A stretch of 14,108 bases of DNA from Gammaproteobacteria bacterium (GCA_030043215.1 JASHYG010000157.1:1-14108), one strand, 5' to 3'. Positions 6,554 to 13,764 are shown, numbered from the stretch's first letter. Program-made: numbers and translations. The notes: a model not told the origin generated them from the letters alone.

Positions 6554-7048
6554 CAGTGCGCCCCAGACCTGCTTGTCGTACGCGATGGCTCGCCCGAGAA
6601 AAATGACCGCAATCCACAGGATCACCATCAGAACGGATGCAGCTTTGGCGGACACGGGGAACACGGTGGACGCGCCGGCCGCCGCGGACCTGAGTGATCG
6701 CCCGTAGAGCGCCGTGCCCGTCACGCCGATCGCGACGAGCAGCATCTTCAGCCAGAACGAGACGGTGCCGAACTCGCGCTCCGGCTCGCCGACGACCAGC
6801 GTGATTCCGGTCGCGGCCATCACGACGAGACCCGACCACATCCACGGCGCGAAGCGCGTCCACACGGCGTCGACAGGCTCGTCCGTGCGCATCACGCCGA
6901 GGACGCGCAGCACGATCATCAGGAAGGAGATGAAGACGATGCCGATCGTCAGGATGTGAATCGATTGCAGGAGCGGGATCACCCAGCTCGCGGACTTGAT
7001 CGCGTCGCTGGCGGAGGTCGCTTCCAGCCAGCCAGCGAACCCGTGCAC
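6539..7048 (-). CDS. DUF6644-type integral membrane protein (B)
   Basis: A 169-residue membrane protein related to its downstream neighbour. Shared features are QSIHILTIGIVF (28-39, H31) aligned with EAIHVLAGATVF, FWLKMLL (98-104) aligned with FRLKMLA, and a final ILWIAVIFLGRAI aligned with LLWVSVIFLARWI. Predicted membrane segments are at about 22-48, 68-86, 98-115 and 137-153. GTG 7048 was chosen because HGFAGWLEAT matches the usual family start and AGGGA lies 9 bases before it. GTG codons at 7069 and 7087 are in frame and would add the repeat VQGSIGVLQGSIGV; the 7087 start would be 5 bases after the DUF6152 stop. The frame continues upstream without a stop, but that part overlaps the DUF6152 gene in another frame. 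Function unknown. Confidence 0.82.
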   Translation of the reverse strand: MHGFAGWLEATSASDAIKSASWVIPLLQSIHILTIGIVFISFLMIVLRVLGVMRTDEPVDAVWTRFAPWMWSGLVVMAATGITLVVGEPEREFGTVSFWLKMLLVAIGVTGTALYGRSLRSAAAGASTVFPVSAKAASVLMVILWIAVIFLGRAIAYDKQVWGALSPHA

Positions 7049-7087
7049 GCCGATCGATCCCTGCAGCACGCCGATGGAACCCTGCAC
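7049..7087 (-). repeat. Tandem repeat carrying successive GTG starts
   Basis: Read on the minus strand, GTGCAGGGTTCCATCGGC (7087-7070) is followed by the similar GTGCTGCAGGGATCGATCGGC (7069-7049) and then the GTG at 7048. Each unit carries a GTG and a CAGGG that could serve as ribosome-binding site for the next GTG. In protein terms it reads VQGSIGV LQGSIGV. The duplication offers two or three alternative starts for the membrane protein. Confidence 0.5.
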
Positions 7088-7092
7088 GCCGG

Positions 7093-7590
7093 TCAACCCG
7101 TCGGCTTCAGCAGCCCGCCCCTGCCGATCTCGACCGACCCTGGAACTGAATCGCAGTTCTCGCCGGGCGGCGGCGGCTTGCGCCAGGGGCATCTGAAGAT
7201 GGCGCCGGTCGGGCCGGCGGTGCCGACGGAGTCCGAGGTGCGCAGCGGATGCAGACTGATGCTGAACACCGTGCCCGGCGGGAACGAGTTCACGGTGACG
7301 CCTTCCCGAGCCATCTGCGCGGAGCCGCCCATCTCGACCGCCCAGATGAGCGGATTGCCCTGCGCATCGCGCAGCACGTTCTTGCGATTCTCGGCCATCG
7401 GCGCGAAGAAGATCTGCAGATGGTTGGCGTCGGGATTCACGCGCGTGACGACGCCCGTGACGACCCTGGTCACCGCCATGTTGTACGAGCCGAAGGAATG
7501 ATGGGCTCGCGCGGGTACCGCGGCGACGAGAGCCGCGGTGGCCGCGGCCACGAGCGCCGCTCCGGCGGCTGGGGAACTCATTCTCGACAT
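7093..7590 (-). CDS. DUF6152 family secreted protein (copy C)
   Basis: A 165-residue exported protein starting at ATG 7590, with GGAG in the right place upstream (CCGGAGACAGACGC before ATG). The signal peptide has an alanine-rich core (10-27) and ARA at the cleavage site, so the mature protein would start at H30 as HHSFGSYN. The body shows VTGVVTRVNPDANHLQIFF (44-62), IWAVEMGGSAQMAREGV (82-98), LHPLRTSD, and a C-terminal extension with a cysteine pair (C134, C146). It is more divergent than the other two copies and longer, because of the proline-rich tail. It lies between the 462-residue secreted protein (36-base gap) and the DUF6644 pair, clearly in one transcription unit. Function unknown. 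Confidence 0.86.
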   Translation of the reverse strand: MSRMSSPAAGAALVAAATAALVAAVPARAHHSFGSYNMAVTRVVTGVVTRVNPDANHLQIFFAPMAENRKNVLRDAQGNPLIWAVEMGGSAQMAREGVTVNSFPPGTVFSISLHPLRTSDSVGTAGPTGAIFRCPWRKPPPPGENCDSVPGSVEIGRGGLLKPTG

Positions 7591-7626
7591 GCGTCTGTCT
7601 CCGGTCGTTGAAAGCTCAGGGCAGGC

Positions 7627-9015
7627 TCATTGAAAGGTGAAGATGTCTTTCGGCTTCGGCCTCTGCATGCCCTTCTCGAAATTATCCTCCCACTGCTGCG
7701 CCCAGGGGCGGCCGTACATATCGGGCACCTTGTACTGGATCACTTCCCCGGGCCTCACCGGCGTCGCGACGCCGTTGACCGGGTAGATGGTCGGGATGCA
7801 CTCGATGAACGGGTAGGGGTCACCCTTGTCGTAACCGCTCAACTTGACGTAATTGCGGACGATGCGGATGGGCTGCACGAGAGCGTCGGGATCGTAGAAG
7901 ATCGCCTCGTGATTGAGGCCGATGAACTTGCCCTGCGCATCGTGGATCGGCGTGTAGATCTCGATGGTCTGCATCTTGTTCGAGAACTCGAACGCACTGT
8001 GCGCGTACCAGCCCTGGATGTTCGAGGTCCAGGTGATGAGCGTGTCGTGATCCCAGAAGCCGATCGTCTCCCCGTACCAGCGCGGCACCTCGGGGCCGAG
8101 GTGCGGGACGCCGCCGCTCAAGTCGAACTGGCGTCCGATGTGGATGTTCGTGATGAAGTTGTCGGCGACGCCCGCGAGGATCTGCACGAGCGAGGGGGTG
8201 ACCGTGATGTCCCATTCCCAGGTCGCGGGTGGCGCCCAGCGACGCATGAAGCCTTCGGGCCAGCAGTACTGGGAGGGCCACTCCGGCTGATTGTGGGCTT
8301 CGTGATATTCCTGCTGCACCATGTACTGCTGGTACTGGGGAGTGAGGAGCGACAGGATGGTCGACACCTGGTTGTACGTCATGCGGTACCAGTACGCATT
8401 GCCCGGCGTGAATCCGGGCTGCATGTAGCGCCCCGTCCATTCGCCCGGGACCGTTGCGTAGGTGTGCTCGGTAGGGCCTCCGCGGCTGCGCGTCTCGGCG
8501 AGCAGCGCCTCGTAATGCTCTTGCGCCGTCTTGAAGGGATACGGGCTCACGATGGCCGCCCGCGGATAGTCGCGATCGCAGCGGCCCCAGGCCGCAGTCG
8601 CCGGGCCGGCCGGGCCGATGAGCCGTGTGCCGACCGCTCCCCACTCGTTCTCCAGGGCGTCGGGGCTGTTGCACCGGAAGTAACGCGGATCGCTCCAGAG
8701 GGCCTGGTCCTTGTAGAAGTCCTTGGTCGTGAAGACATCTACCGGAAGGGGAGCGATGCCGGGCGGTACCTTGCCATCGCGTGCCGAGCCGATGAACGTT
8801 CCCTGAGGGGCATTCGGCCCCGGCCCACTCAGGGGCCCGAAGCGCCGGACGATCGTCGGACCGACGTAGTCGGCCTTCCGCGCGTCGGCGGCGAGCGGCC
8901 ACCCGCGTCCCACGCTCTTGAAGCCGGGGTCGGCAACCTGCTGCGCCCAGACAGGCGCGCTCAGCCCGAACAGTGCTGCGATCGCGGACGCGCTCCACAC
9001 GGCGAATCGACCCAT
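7627..9015 (-). CDS. Large secreted protein, PDxSGxW-related, unknown function
   Basis: A 462-residue exported protein. Start ATG 9015 has an excellent GGAGG 8-10 bases upstream and gives a standard signal peptide (core about 7-20, cleavage after VWA at 24, mature start QQVADPG). I do not recognise a named family. Motifs seen: [15 protein letters not shown] (249-263), [19 protein letters not shown] (312-330), TIEIYTP (350-356), [15 protein letters not shown] (401-415) and a C-terminal [14 protein letters not shown]. The middle block resembles the GHWEGDTLVIET block of the PDxSGxW proteins here, and QYCWPEG resembles their YCxPP block, so a distant shared fold is inferred. Aromatic richness suggests a carbohydrate- or hydrophobic-ligand-binding surface, or structural packing. 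It heads the minus-strand module with DUF6152 and two DUF6644 proteins. Confidence 0.85.
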   Translation of the reverse strand: MGRFAVWSASAIAALFGLSAPVWAQQVADPGFKSVGRGWPLAADARKADYVGPTIVRRFGPLSGPGPNAPQGTFIGSARDGKVPPGIAPLPVDVFTTKDFYKDQALWSDPRYFRCNSPDALENEWGAVGTRLIGPAGPATAAWGRCDRDYPRAAIVSPYPFKTAQEHYEALLAETRSRGGPTEHTYATVPGEWTGRYMQPGFTPGNAYWYRMTYNQVSTILSLLTPQYQQYMVQQEYHEAHNQPEWPSQYCWPEGFMRRWAPPATWEWDITVTPSLVQILAGVADNFITNIHIGRQFDLSGGVPHLGPEVPRWYGETIGFWDHDTLITWTSNIQGWYAHSAFEFSNKMQTIEIYTPIHDAQGKFIGLNHEAIFYDPDALVQPIRIVRNYVKLSGYDKGDPYPFIECIPTIYPVNGVATPVRPGEVIQYKVPDMYGRPWAQQWEDNFEKGMQRPKPKDIFTFQ

Positions 9016-9274
9016 CACGGCCCCCTCCGGACGCTCCCGCGTGGCTCCGCGGGTCCGCGTCATCCGGCACATAGTAGCGGGAACAGCTGTCGCACACGAT
9101 GGTCAGTTTGTTCCGGACGGGAATAAGCTCGTGACGGCGGGTGGGAGTCCTGGTGGGACTGCGTCCGCAGGCCCGGCGAGCACCCCGAGCTTGATCTCCC
9201 CCGCGATGGCCGGCGGTCCGATGAGTGCGAAGAGCTACGCCGTGACCGTGGGCACTCGAGCGCGCCGAGGCGGT

Positions 9275-10720
9275 TTACGCGCCTGGAGGCGGCACCGGCT
9301 TCTTTTGCAGGAAGCTTCCCGCAGGCAGGCCCGCTACGTGGAAGTAGTTGCTCTCGGCGAGAGTCTCGTAGAGGGGCGGCGTGAAGAACGCCGAGATGCG
9401 CGAGGCGACGAGCGCGGTGGCCATCATCGGGATCACCATGCCGGTACCGTTGGTCATCTCCATCACGATGACGAAGGACGTGATCGGCGACTGAGTGACC
9501 GCCGCGAGGTAGCCCGTCATGCACAGTGCGATGACGGCCGCCATTGGCGCCCATGCAAAGGCGGCGTGCACCCACTGTGCAAGCCCCGCTCCGATCGACA
9601 GCGAAGGCGAGAAAAGCCCGCCGGGAATGCCGGCCATGTAGGTCACCACCATGGCGCCCCACTTGGTGATGGCATACCCCTCCGAGAGCGGCGCGGTGCC
9701 GGTGAGGAGATGGCGCGCCTGATCGTAACCGCTGCCCCAGGTCTCACCGTGCGTGCCGACACCGAGTGCCGCCACGGCGAGTCCGATGGCCAGCGCATAA
9801 ATCAAGGGTCTGCGCGCGCGTAGAGCGACGAGCCACTGCGGCATCCAAGTCCGCCACCGCAGCAGCGCCAGGTTGAACGCCGCGCCGAAGAGCCCGCAGA
9901 GCATCGCCGACGACACGACCGGCAGAACGAACGCGACGCCGAGATTCCCGGGCACGTTGATCTGGCCGAAGTAGAGGTAGTTGCCCGCGAGAGCGAGCGA
10001 AGTGAGACCCGAGAACACGACGGCGGTGATCATGATGCCGTTCGTGCGGCTCTCGAAGTCCCGCGCCAGCTCCTCGATGGCGAAGATGATGCCGGCGAGC
10101 GGTGTGTTAAACGCAGCCGAGAGCCCCGCCGCCGCGCCCGCAAGCAGCAGGCGCCGCTCGAGCTGCGCGTTGCGGTGCGGGTAGAAGCGCCGGGTCTCCG
10201 CGATGATCGCCGCGCCGATGTGCACCGTCGGCCCCTCGCGACCGATGGTGAGGCCGCCCGCCAGGCCGATGAGCGAGACGGCGATCTTTCCAACGATCAC
10301 GCGCACGCCGAAAAGGCGCCGCATCAGCGTATCTTTATCCGCCGCGCGCGGCGCATGGAGCGCGGCAATGACCTGCGGAATGCCGCTGCCCTCGCTGCCC
10401 GTGAACCAGCGTCGGGTGAGAAACAGCGCGAGCACGGTGAGGGCCGGGGTGATCAGGAAGGCGAGCCATGGGCGGTGCGCGATCCAGCCCAGAAAGGCGT
10501 TGGAGGCGTCCGTGCTCCAGTCGGTGTACAACACCGAGACGAGGCCCACGAGAAGCGCGGACCCCCAGGGCAGTCCCACCTGCAGAAAGAGCCGCCTGGA
10601 TCGAGCGCCGAGGAGCCGGCGCTTCGCCCGCTCGTGGAGTCTCTCCCGTGGGTCCTCGCGCGGACTTTGCGCCGAGTCTTGCGCCCGGTCTTCCTCTGGA
10701 TCTTGCTCGGTCGAAGGCAT
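9275..10720 (-). CDS. ClC-type H+/Cl- exchange transporter
   Basis: A 481-residue ClC family membrane protein. The three selectivity motifs are present: GSGIP (111-115), GREGP (160-164, with gating glutamate E162) and GIPGGLFSPSL (364-374). The internal 'proton' glutamate is present in FAIEEL (E217, matching E203 of E. coli ClcA), and the chloride-coordinating tyrosine is Y451 in PPLYETL. Together these predict a 2Cl-/1H+ antiporter rather than a channel. There is a charged cytoplasmic N-terminal extension of about 45 residues and no CBS domains. Start ATG 10720 has only a weak ribosome-binding site. The gene begins 38 bases after the DUF6152 stop with no terminator seen, so it may be the last gene of that operon. 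Such exchangers support acid resistance or charge balance during proton-coupled processes. Confidence 0.95.
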   Translation of the reverse strand: MPSTEQDPEEDRAQDSAQSPREDPRERLHERAKRRLLGARSRRLFLQVGLPWGSALLVGLVSVLYTDWSTDASNAFLGWIAHRPWLAFLITPALTVLALFLTRRWFTGSEGSGIPQVIAALHAPRAADKDTLMRRLFGVRVIVGKIAVSLIGLAGGLTIGREGPTVHIGAAIIAETRRFYPHRNAQLERRLLLAGAAAGLSAAFNTPLAGIIFAIEELARDFESRTNGIMITAVVFSGLTSLALAGNYLYFGQINVPGNLGVAFVLPVVSSAMLCGLFGAAFNLALLRWRTWMPQWLVALRARRPLIYALAIGLAVAALGVGTHGETWGSGYDQARHLLTGTAPLSEGYAITKWGAMVVTYMAGIPGGLFSPSLSIGAGLAQWVHAAFAWAPMAAVIALCMTGYLAAVTQSPITSFVIVMEMTNGTGMVIPMMATALVASRISAFFTPPLYETLAESNYFHVAGLPAGSFLQKKPVPPPGA

Positions 10721-10758
10721 TCCGGCGGTGTCAGCGTGCGGTCAGCGGACGATCGCAA

Positions 10759-11154
10759 TCAGTGGTAGCTCACCAGATTCGCGGGAGTGCCGTTGACCTC
10801 GAGGAGCGTCGCGAGCTGACCGCCGTGCGACCCATCGCGGAGTGGACGCAGGAGGAGCCGCACCCGGTCACCCGGATGGAGCGAGTCGTGATGCCAACCT
10901 CGACGCTTGAGCATGTTCACGCTCGTGCATTCGACGCCCCACTCCGCGGATTTGCCGCGATCGTCACGGACCTGCATCTCGATCCACACATGCGGATTCG
11001 TCCACTGAAACTGCAGCACCGTGCCCTCGAGCACCAGCGTTCGCTGCTGATCGAACATCGCGAAGGAATGATGCGCGATCGCGGGCGCGCCGCTGAGTGC
11101 GAGCGCCACGATCCCGGCCGCGAGAAAAATCTGCAACTTCCCGGCGCGCGTCAT
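10759..11154 (-). CDS. DUF6152 family secreted protein (copy B)
   Basis: A 131-residue exported protein with signal core at about 8-23 and cleavage after AIA at residue 27, leaving a mature N-terminus HHSFAMFD. This copy fits the DUF6152 pattern best: LEGTVLQFQWTNPHVWIEM (42-60), WGVECTSVNMLKRRGW (72-87), LHPGDRV (92-98) and LRPLRDGSHGG (102-112). It resembles copy A in the NxxRRGW...LxPGDRV core. It begins 20 bases after the stop of the PDISGLW gene, in a run that starts at 13316. The family core (a short OB-like beta barrel judging from the spacing) has no assigned role that I know of. Mature-protein His1-His2 and H55 (in NPHVW) are potential metal ligands, which is inference. Confidence 0.9.
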   Translation of the reverse strand: MTRAGKLQIFLAAGIVALALSGAPAIAHHSFAMFDQQRTLVLEGTVLQFQWTNPHVWIEMQVRDDRGKSAEWGVECTSVNMLKRRGWHHDSLHPGDRVRLLLRPLRDGSHGGQLATLLEVNGTPANLVSYH

Positions 11155-11174
11155 CGCTGTACTCTCCTGCAGCT

Positions 11175-12002
11175 CTATCTCTTCTTCGGGGGAGCCGGTA
11201 CCCCAAAGCCCGTCACGCCGTTCGCGCCGCTCGCATTACGGTTGTTCTCTTCACACACGTATTCGCCGATCGTCCAGGTCGGATGGAGCTGGTAGCGGCG
11301 GGTCACCGTGAAGGGCCGTGCGTAGGCTTTGGGATCGGTCAGCGTGATCTGATCCTCCAGGGTGTCGTGATCGACCCGACGGATGCGCTCGGTGATGACC
11401 AGCGCTTCGCTATGTGGAAGTCCGCTGAAATCGTCCTGCGTCTCCGCGCGGATACGACTCGTCTCGACGACGAGGGTGGACCCCTCCCAATGACCGCTCG
11501 AGAACCCGTAATAGGTGGGGTCATCGTCATCGGAGGGGCGCCGCCCATCCAGGTAGACTCGCCGCAGCTGGCCCGAGTACTCGAACAGGAACAGCACACG
11601 CCCCGGCGTTTGCACGATCTCGAACGGGTAGGGTACGACCATGATGTGGGGCATGCCCGGTGGCAAGCAATTCGCCGTGACGTCATCGATCGGGGCCCCC
11701 GCATTGAAGGCCTTCATGCGCTTGGCATAAAGGGTGTCGTACGGTGGCTTGAGGGAGGGTAATGCCCGATCCGGTGACAGCGTGAAATAGCCGGTGACGA
11801 GCCACAGACCGGAGATGTCCGGCTGATGCGCATCCGCGTACAGGGCATCGAGCGAGCCTCGATTCTGAGCCTCGACGCCTCGCACTTGACCCGCAAGGAT
11901 CGCGAGCCCCAGCAGGAGACCCCAGCACAGGCGCCGCGCGCCGAGGTAGCTGCCGCGGGCGGCCCACGTCGAATCGCGGGTATCGGGGAGAATCGCGTCC
12001 AA
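11175..12002 (-). CDS. Secreted PDISGLW-family protein, unknown function
   Basis: A 275-residue exported protein, paralogue of the product at 2093-2953. Shared blocks are PDISGLW (61-67), NCLPPGMPH (111-119), FEIVQTP (127-133), RRVYLDGRRP (147-156), GHWEGSTLVVET (170-181), ITER (203-206), DPKAYARPF (223-231) and YVCEENN (248-254). The start is uncertain: TTG 12002 is the only candidate in frame near the preceding stop, which it nearly touches (TGA, one base, TTG), implying re-initiation. It gives a plausible, rather long signal peptide (core about 24-38, ending VEAQ near 46). No ribosome-binding site is visible. It is third in the minus-strand operon and is followed by DUF6152 copy B. Function unknown. 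Confidence 0.87.
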   Translation of the reverse strand: MDAILPDTRDSTWAARGSYLGARRLCWGLLLGLAILAGQVRGVEAQNRGSLDALYADAHQPDISGLWLVTGYFTLSPDRALPSLKPPYDTLYAKRMKAFNAGAPIDDVTANCLPPGMPHIMVVPYPFEIVQTPGRVLFLFEYSGQLRRVYLDGRRPSDDDDPTYYGFSSGHWEGSTLVVETSRIRAETQDDFSGLPHSEALVITERIRRVDHDTLEDQITLTDPKAYARPFTVTRRYQLHPTWTIGEYVCEENNRNASGANGVTGFGVPAPPKKR

Positions 12003-12003
12003 T

Positions 12004-12456
12004 TCAGAACATCGTGTTTGAGTTCGCCGGATGCTCGGGGATGTCCTGCACGACATCCCAGTGCTCCACGACCTTGCCGTTCTCCAGGCGAAAGATATCC
12101 ACGATCGCGCGCCCGAGCGTGCCGGGTACCCGGACCGAGTGAACGTGCAGGATGACGTAGTTCCCGTCCGCAAAGGCTTGCTTGATGTCGCTATGGGACT
12201 CGGGGAACTTCGCGCGGAGAAAGTCGATGAACGCCTTGAGGCCCTCGAGCCCATCGCGGGCGGTGGGATTGTGCTGGATATAGCGATCGCCGATGAAGCT
12301 GCGCGCCTTGGCGAAGTCCTTGTCGTTGAGCGCTGCGCTGTAGAGCGCCTCCACCGTGCGGATATTGGCCTTCTCCCGCTCGGTCTCGCGCGCCTGGACG
12401 GAGAGCGAGACGGCGGCGAGGCAGCCCGCGACCAGGAGCAGCTTGAGCGATCTCAT
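12004..12456 (-). CDS. Secreted NTF2/SnoaL-like protein
   Basis: A 150-residue protein with a signal peptide (core about 6-17, cleavage after VQA near 22) followed by a single NTF2-like cone domain of the SnoaL type. Landmarks are a helix with VEALYSAALNDKDFAKARSF (35-54), YIQHNPTARDG (59-69), FPESHSDIKQAFADGNYV (84-101), HVHS (104-107) and DIFRLENGKVVEHWDVVQDIP (120-140). This 'QHNP...HVH...GKVVEHWDV' pattern is typical of small SnoaL-like proteins annotated as nuclear transport factor 2 family. Members include ketosteroid-isomerase-like enzymes and non-enzymatic binders, and the reaction here cannot be told. The ATG overlaps the previous stop (ATGA), so translation is coupled with the 287-residue protein. 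Confidence 0.88.
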   Translation of the reverse strand: MRSLKLLLVAGCLAAVSLSVQARETEREKANIRTVEALYSAALNDKDFAKARSFIGDRYIQHNPTARDGLEGLKAFIDFLRAKFPESHSDIKQAFADGNYVILHVHSVRVPGTLGRAIVDIFRLENGKVVEHWDVVQDIPEHPANSNTMF

Positions 12457-13316
12457 TTCTGGCTCCCTGGTCTCGGGGGTGGGCGGTTGCCCCGGAAGCT
12501 GGACTGCAGCAAGTGAGTCAGCGTGTGCACGTAGCGCAACTTACCGTTCTGCAGCCGGAACAGATGGCTGTCGGGCGCGCCGCCGGGGCGGCCAGGGCCT
12601 CCGGCGCCGAAGGTACAGAACACCTGGACCGCGCCGAGGGTCTCGTCCACGACGTAATGGCGATTGGCGATATTGACCCCGGCCGGAACGCCCACTTCGC
12701 AGCTGTCCGATGGGGAGCCCTTGCCCGTGTAGGCGCCGCCCTCCAGCCGCTCACACGGGAAACCCCAGGGCACGCGGTCGAGTTTCTTCTCCAGGAAGGC
12801 ATCGAGATAGGCGTTGGCCGCAGCGACCAGCGTGTCGCGCGACTCCCGCTTGTCCTTGGGGACGGGGCCCCAGCTCTCCTCGGAGGAATGCTTGAGGTAC
12901 GAATCGGCGTTGAACAGCCAGTAGCCCGTCGTGGTCCACAGGATCTCGATCTCGGCGATCTTGTCGTGGTTCACTCGAAGGCGCGTGCCGAAGACATAGG
13001 GCGCCGCCTTGTCGGTCACGATCACCTCCGTGAAGCTCTGGCACGTGGTGGTATCCAGGAGGCTGCGCTGATGATCGATCCTCAGCGGCTTGGTGATGAA
13101 TCCCGTCTTGATGTCGGCGGGCGCCGCGTTCTCCCAGTAGCCGACGCCCGTCGCCAGAGGCAGTCCGGAGAGCTCGCCCTTGGTCTGCGCGGCGAGGTAT
13201 AGATCGACGGCTTGCTGCAGCCCCCCTCGAGTACAGGACACCTCGGCATGACTGAGCGCGGGAGTCAGTAACGCACAGAGTGCGAGGCAGAGGCCGACGA
13301 GCGTGATGCGTTTCAT
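12453..13316 (-). CDS. Secreted tandem NTF2-like (DUF8021-like) protein
   Basis: A 287-residue exported protein. Start ATG 13316, with GGGGG upstream, gives a good signal peptide (core 4-19, cleavage after SHA at 24). Start codons upstream to 13364 would place extra residues before it and are less likely. The mature part looks like two NTF2-like halves: the first about 28-135 (QAVDLYLAAQTKG, then IEILWTTTGYWLFNADSYL) and the second about 160-270 (LVAAANAYLDAFLEKK..., ending in PDSHLFRLQNGKLRYVHTLTHL). The last block resembles bacterial members of DUF8021, which I recall rather than verified. Cysteines at 28, 92, 188, 206 and 234 may form disulfides. It is the first gene of the minus-strand operon and has an 18-base dyad about 100 bases upstream. 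Function unknown. Confidence 0.82.
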   Translation of the reverse strand: MKRITLVGLCLALCALLTPALSHAEVSCTRGGLQQAVDLYLAAQTKGELSGLPLATGVGYWENAAPADIKTGFITKPLRIDHQRSLLDTTTCQSFTEVIVTDKAAPYVFGTRLRVNHDKIAEIEILWTTTGYWLFNADSYLKHSSEESWGPVPKDKRESRDTLVAAANAYLDAFLEKKLDRVPWGFPCERLEGGAYTGKGSPSDSCEVGVPAGVNIANRHYVVDETLGAVQVFCTFGAGGPGRPGGAPDSHLFRLQNGKLRYVHTLTHLLQSSFRGNRPPPRPGSQK

Positions 13317-13413
13317 GGGATATGCCCCCGTTGGTTGTTCGCTGGCGAGCGCAGTGTAGACCAAGCCGAGGGCGCCGACTAAGTCAGCCTGGGCGCAGTG
13401 GGCGACTGGCGTT

Positions 13414-13431
13414 CTCGGACCAGGGTCCGAG
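13414..13431. promoter_or_regulatory. 18-bp perfect dyad, candidate operator
   Basis: CTCGGACC (13414-13421) and GGTCCGAG (13424-13431) are perfect inverted repeats separated by AG. The dyad lies between two divergent genes (starts at 13316 minus and 13532 plus). The two-base centre is too small for a good RNA hairpin, so a protein-binding operator is the more natural reading. No convincing -35/-10 pair was found nearby. Confidence 0.4.
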
Positions 13432-13502
13432 CGAGACGGATCCAGGCTGAATTCCCCGACGCGGCGGGCACTTTGGCTCTAGACTACGAGCGCCCATTAG
13501 AA

Positions 13503-13518
13503 GCGGCGTATGCGCCGC
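13503..13518 (+). promoter_or_regulatory. Hairpin just upstream of ribosome-binding site
   Basis: GCGGCG (13503-13508) pairs with CGCCGC (13513-13518) around TATG. It ends one base before AGGAGGAG, a near-perfect ribosome-binding site that starts at 13520 and sits 5 bases before the ATG at 13532. A stem in this position can stabilise the mRNA or tune access to the site; which of these applies is unknown. Confidence 0.35.
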
Positions 13519-13531
13519 AGGAGGAGCGGCA

Positions 13532-13651
13532 ATGGCCAAAGGCACCGAGCGCAGGAAGGAGACCAAGAAGAAGCCCATGAAGAGCCTCATGGAGAAGCGC
13601 GCAGCGAAGGCCGAGAAGCGCAATCAGAAGAAGCAGTGGGGTGCGACCTGA
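13532..13651 (+). CDS. Small basic lysine-rich protein (39 aa)
   Basis: A 39-residue protein starting at ATG 13532 after a very strong AGGAGGAG site. The translation begins MAKGTERRKETKKKPMKSL and continues EKRAAKAEKR to a C-terminal QWGAT. About half of the residues are Lys or Arg, with no hydrophobic segment, so it should be cytoplasmic and may bind nucleic acid. Short 'MAKG...RKETKKxPxKSLxEKRAAK' proteins are found as hypotheticals in many proteobacteria, as I recall. It stands alone between the divergent secreted-protein operon and the convergent cytochrome gene. The strength of the ribosome-binding site and codon pattern support it as real. Function unknown. Confidence 0.72.
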   Translation: MAKGTERRKETKKKPMKSLMEKRAAKAEKRNQKKQWGAT

Positions 13652-13735
13652 GGCATCACCCGTGCCCATCGCGCCGCGAGATGGGCCGCTTGCCGGCCGA
13701 TCCAGGCGCTCCTTCTGCAGGCGCCCACTCACCTC

Positions 13736-13764
13736 AGACGGCGGACCGAGCGGGCCCGCCGTCT
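13736..13764. terminator. Hairpin between convergent genes
   Basis: AGACGGCGG (13736-13744) pairs perfectly with CCGCCGTCT (13756-13764) around an 11-base loop. It lies between the small basic gene (ends 13651) and the stop of the cytochrome gene (13766-13768). There is no T-run on either side, so it is not a textbook intrinsic terminator, but placement two bases past the cytochrome stop fits a 3'-end or bidirectional termination structure. Confidence 0.5.

Noticed and set aside
7630..9126. 498-codon plus-strand open frame opposite the 462-residue secreted protein
   Set aside because: The minus-strand frame has a signal peptide, a strong ribosome-binding site and natural composition. The plus frame is rich in Arg/Asp/Leu/Val with no recognisable motif.
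9016..9274. Open frames on both strands in the gap before the ClC stop
   Set aside because: One minus frame reads smoothly (for example GEIKLGVLAGPADAV) but has stops at both ends and no start or ribosome-binding site. I see no supported feature in this 259-base gap.
13473..13501. Possible sigma-70 promoter TTGGCT...ATTAGA before the small basic gene
   Set aside because: The -10 element matches only two of six consensus positions and no better spacing was found.
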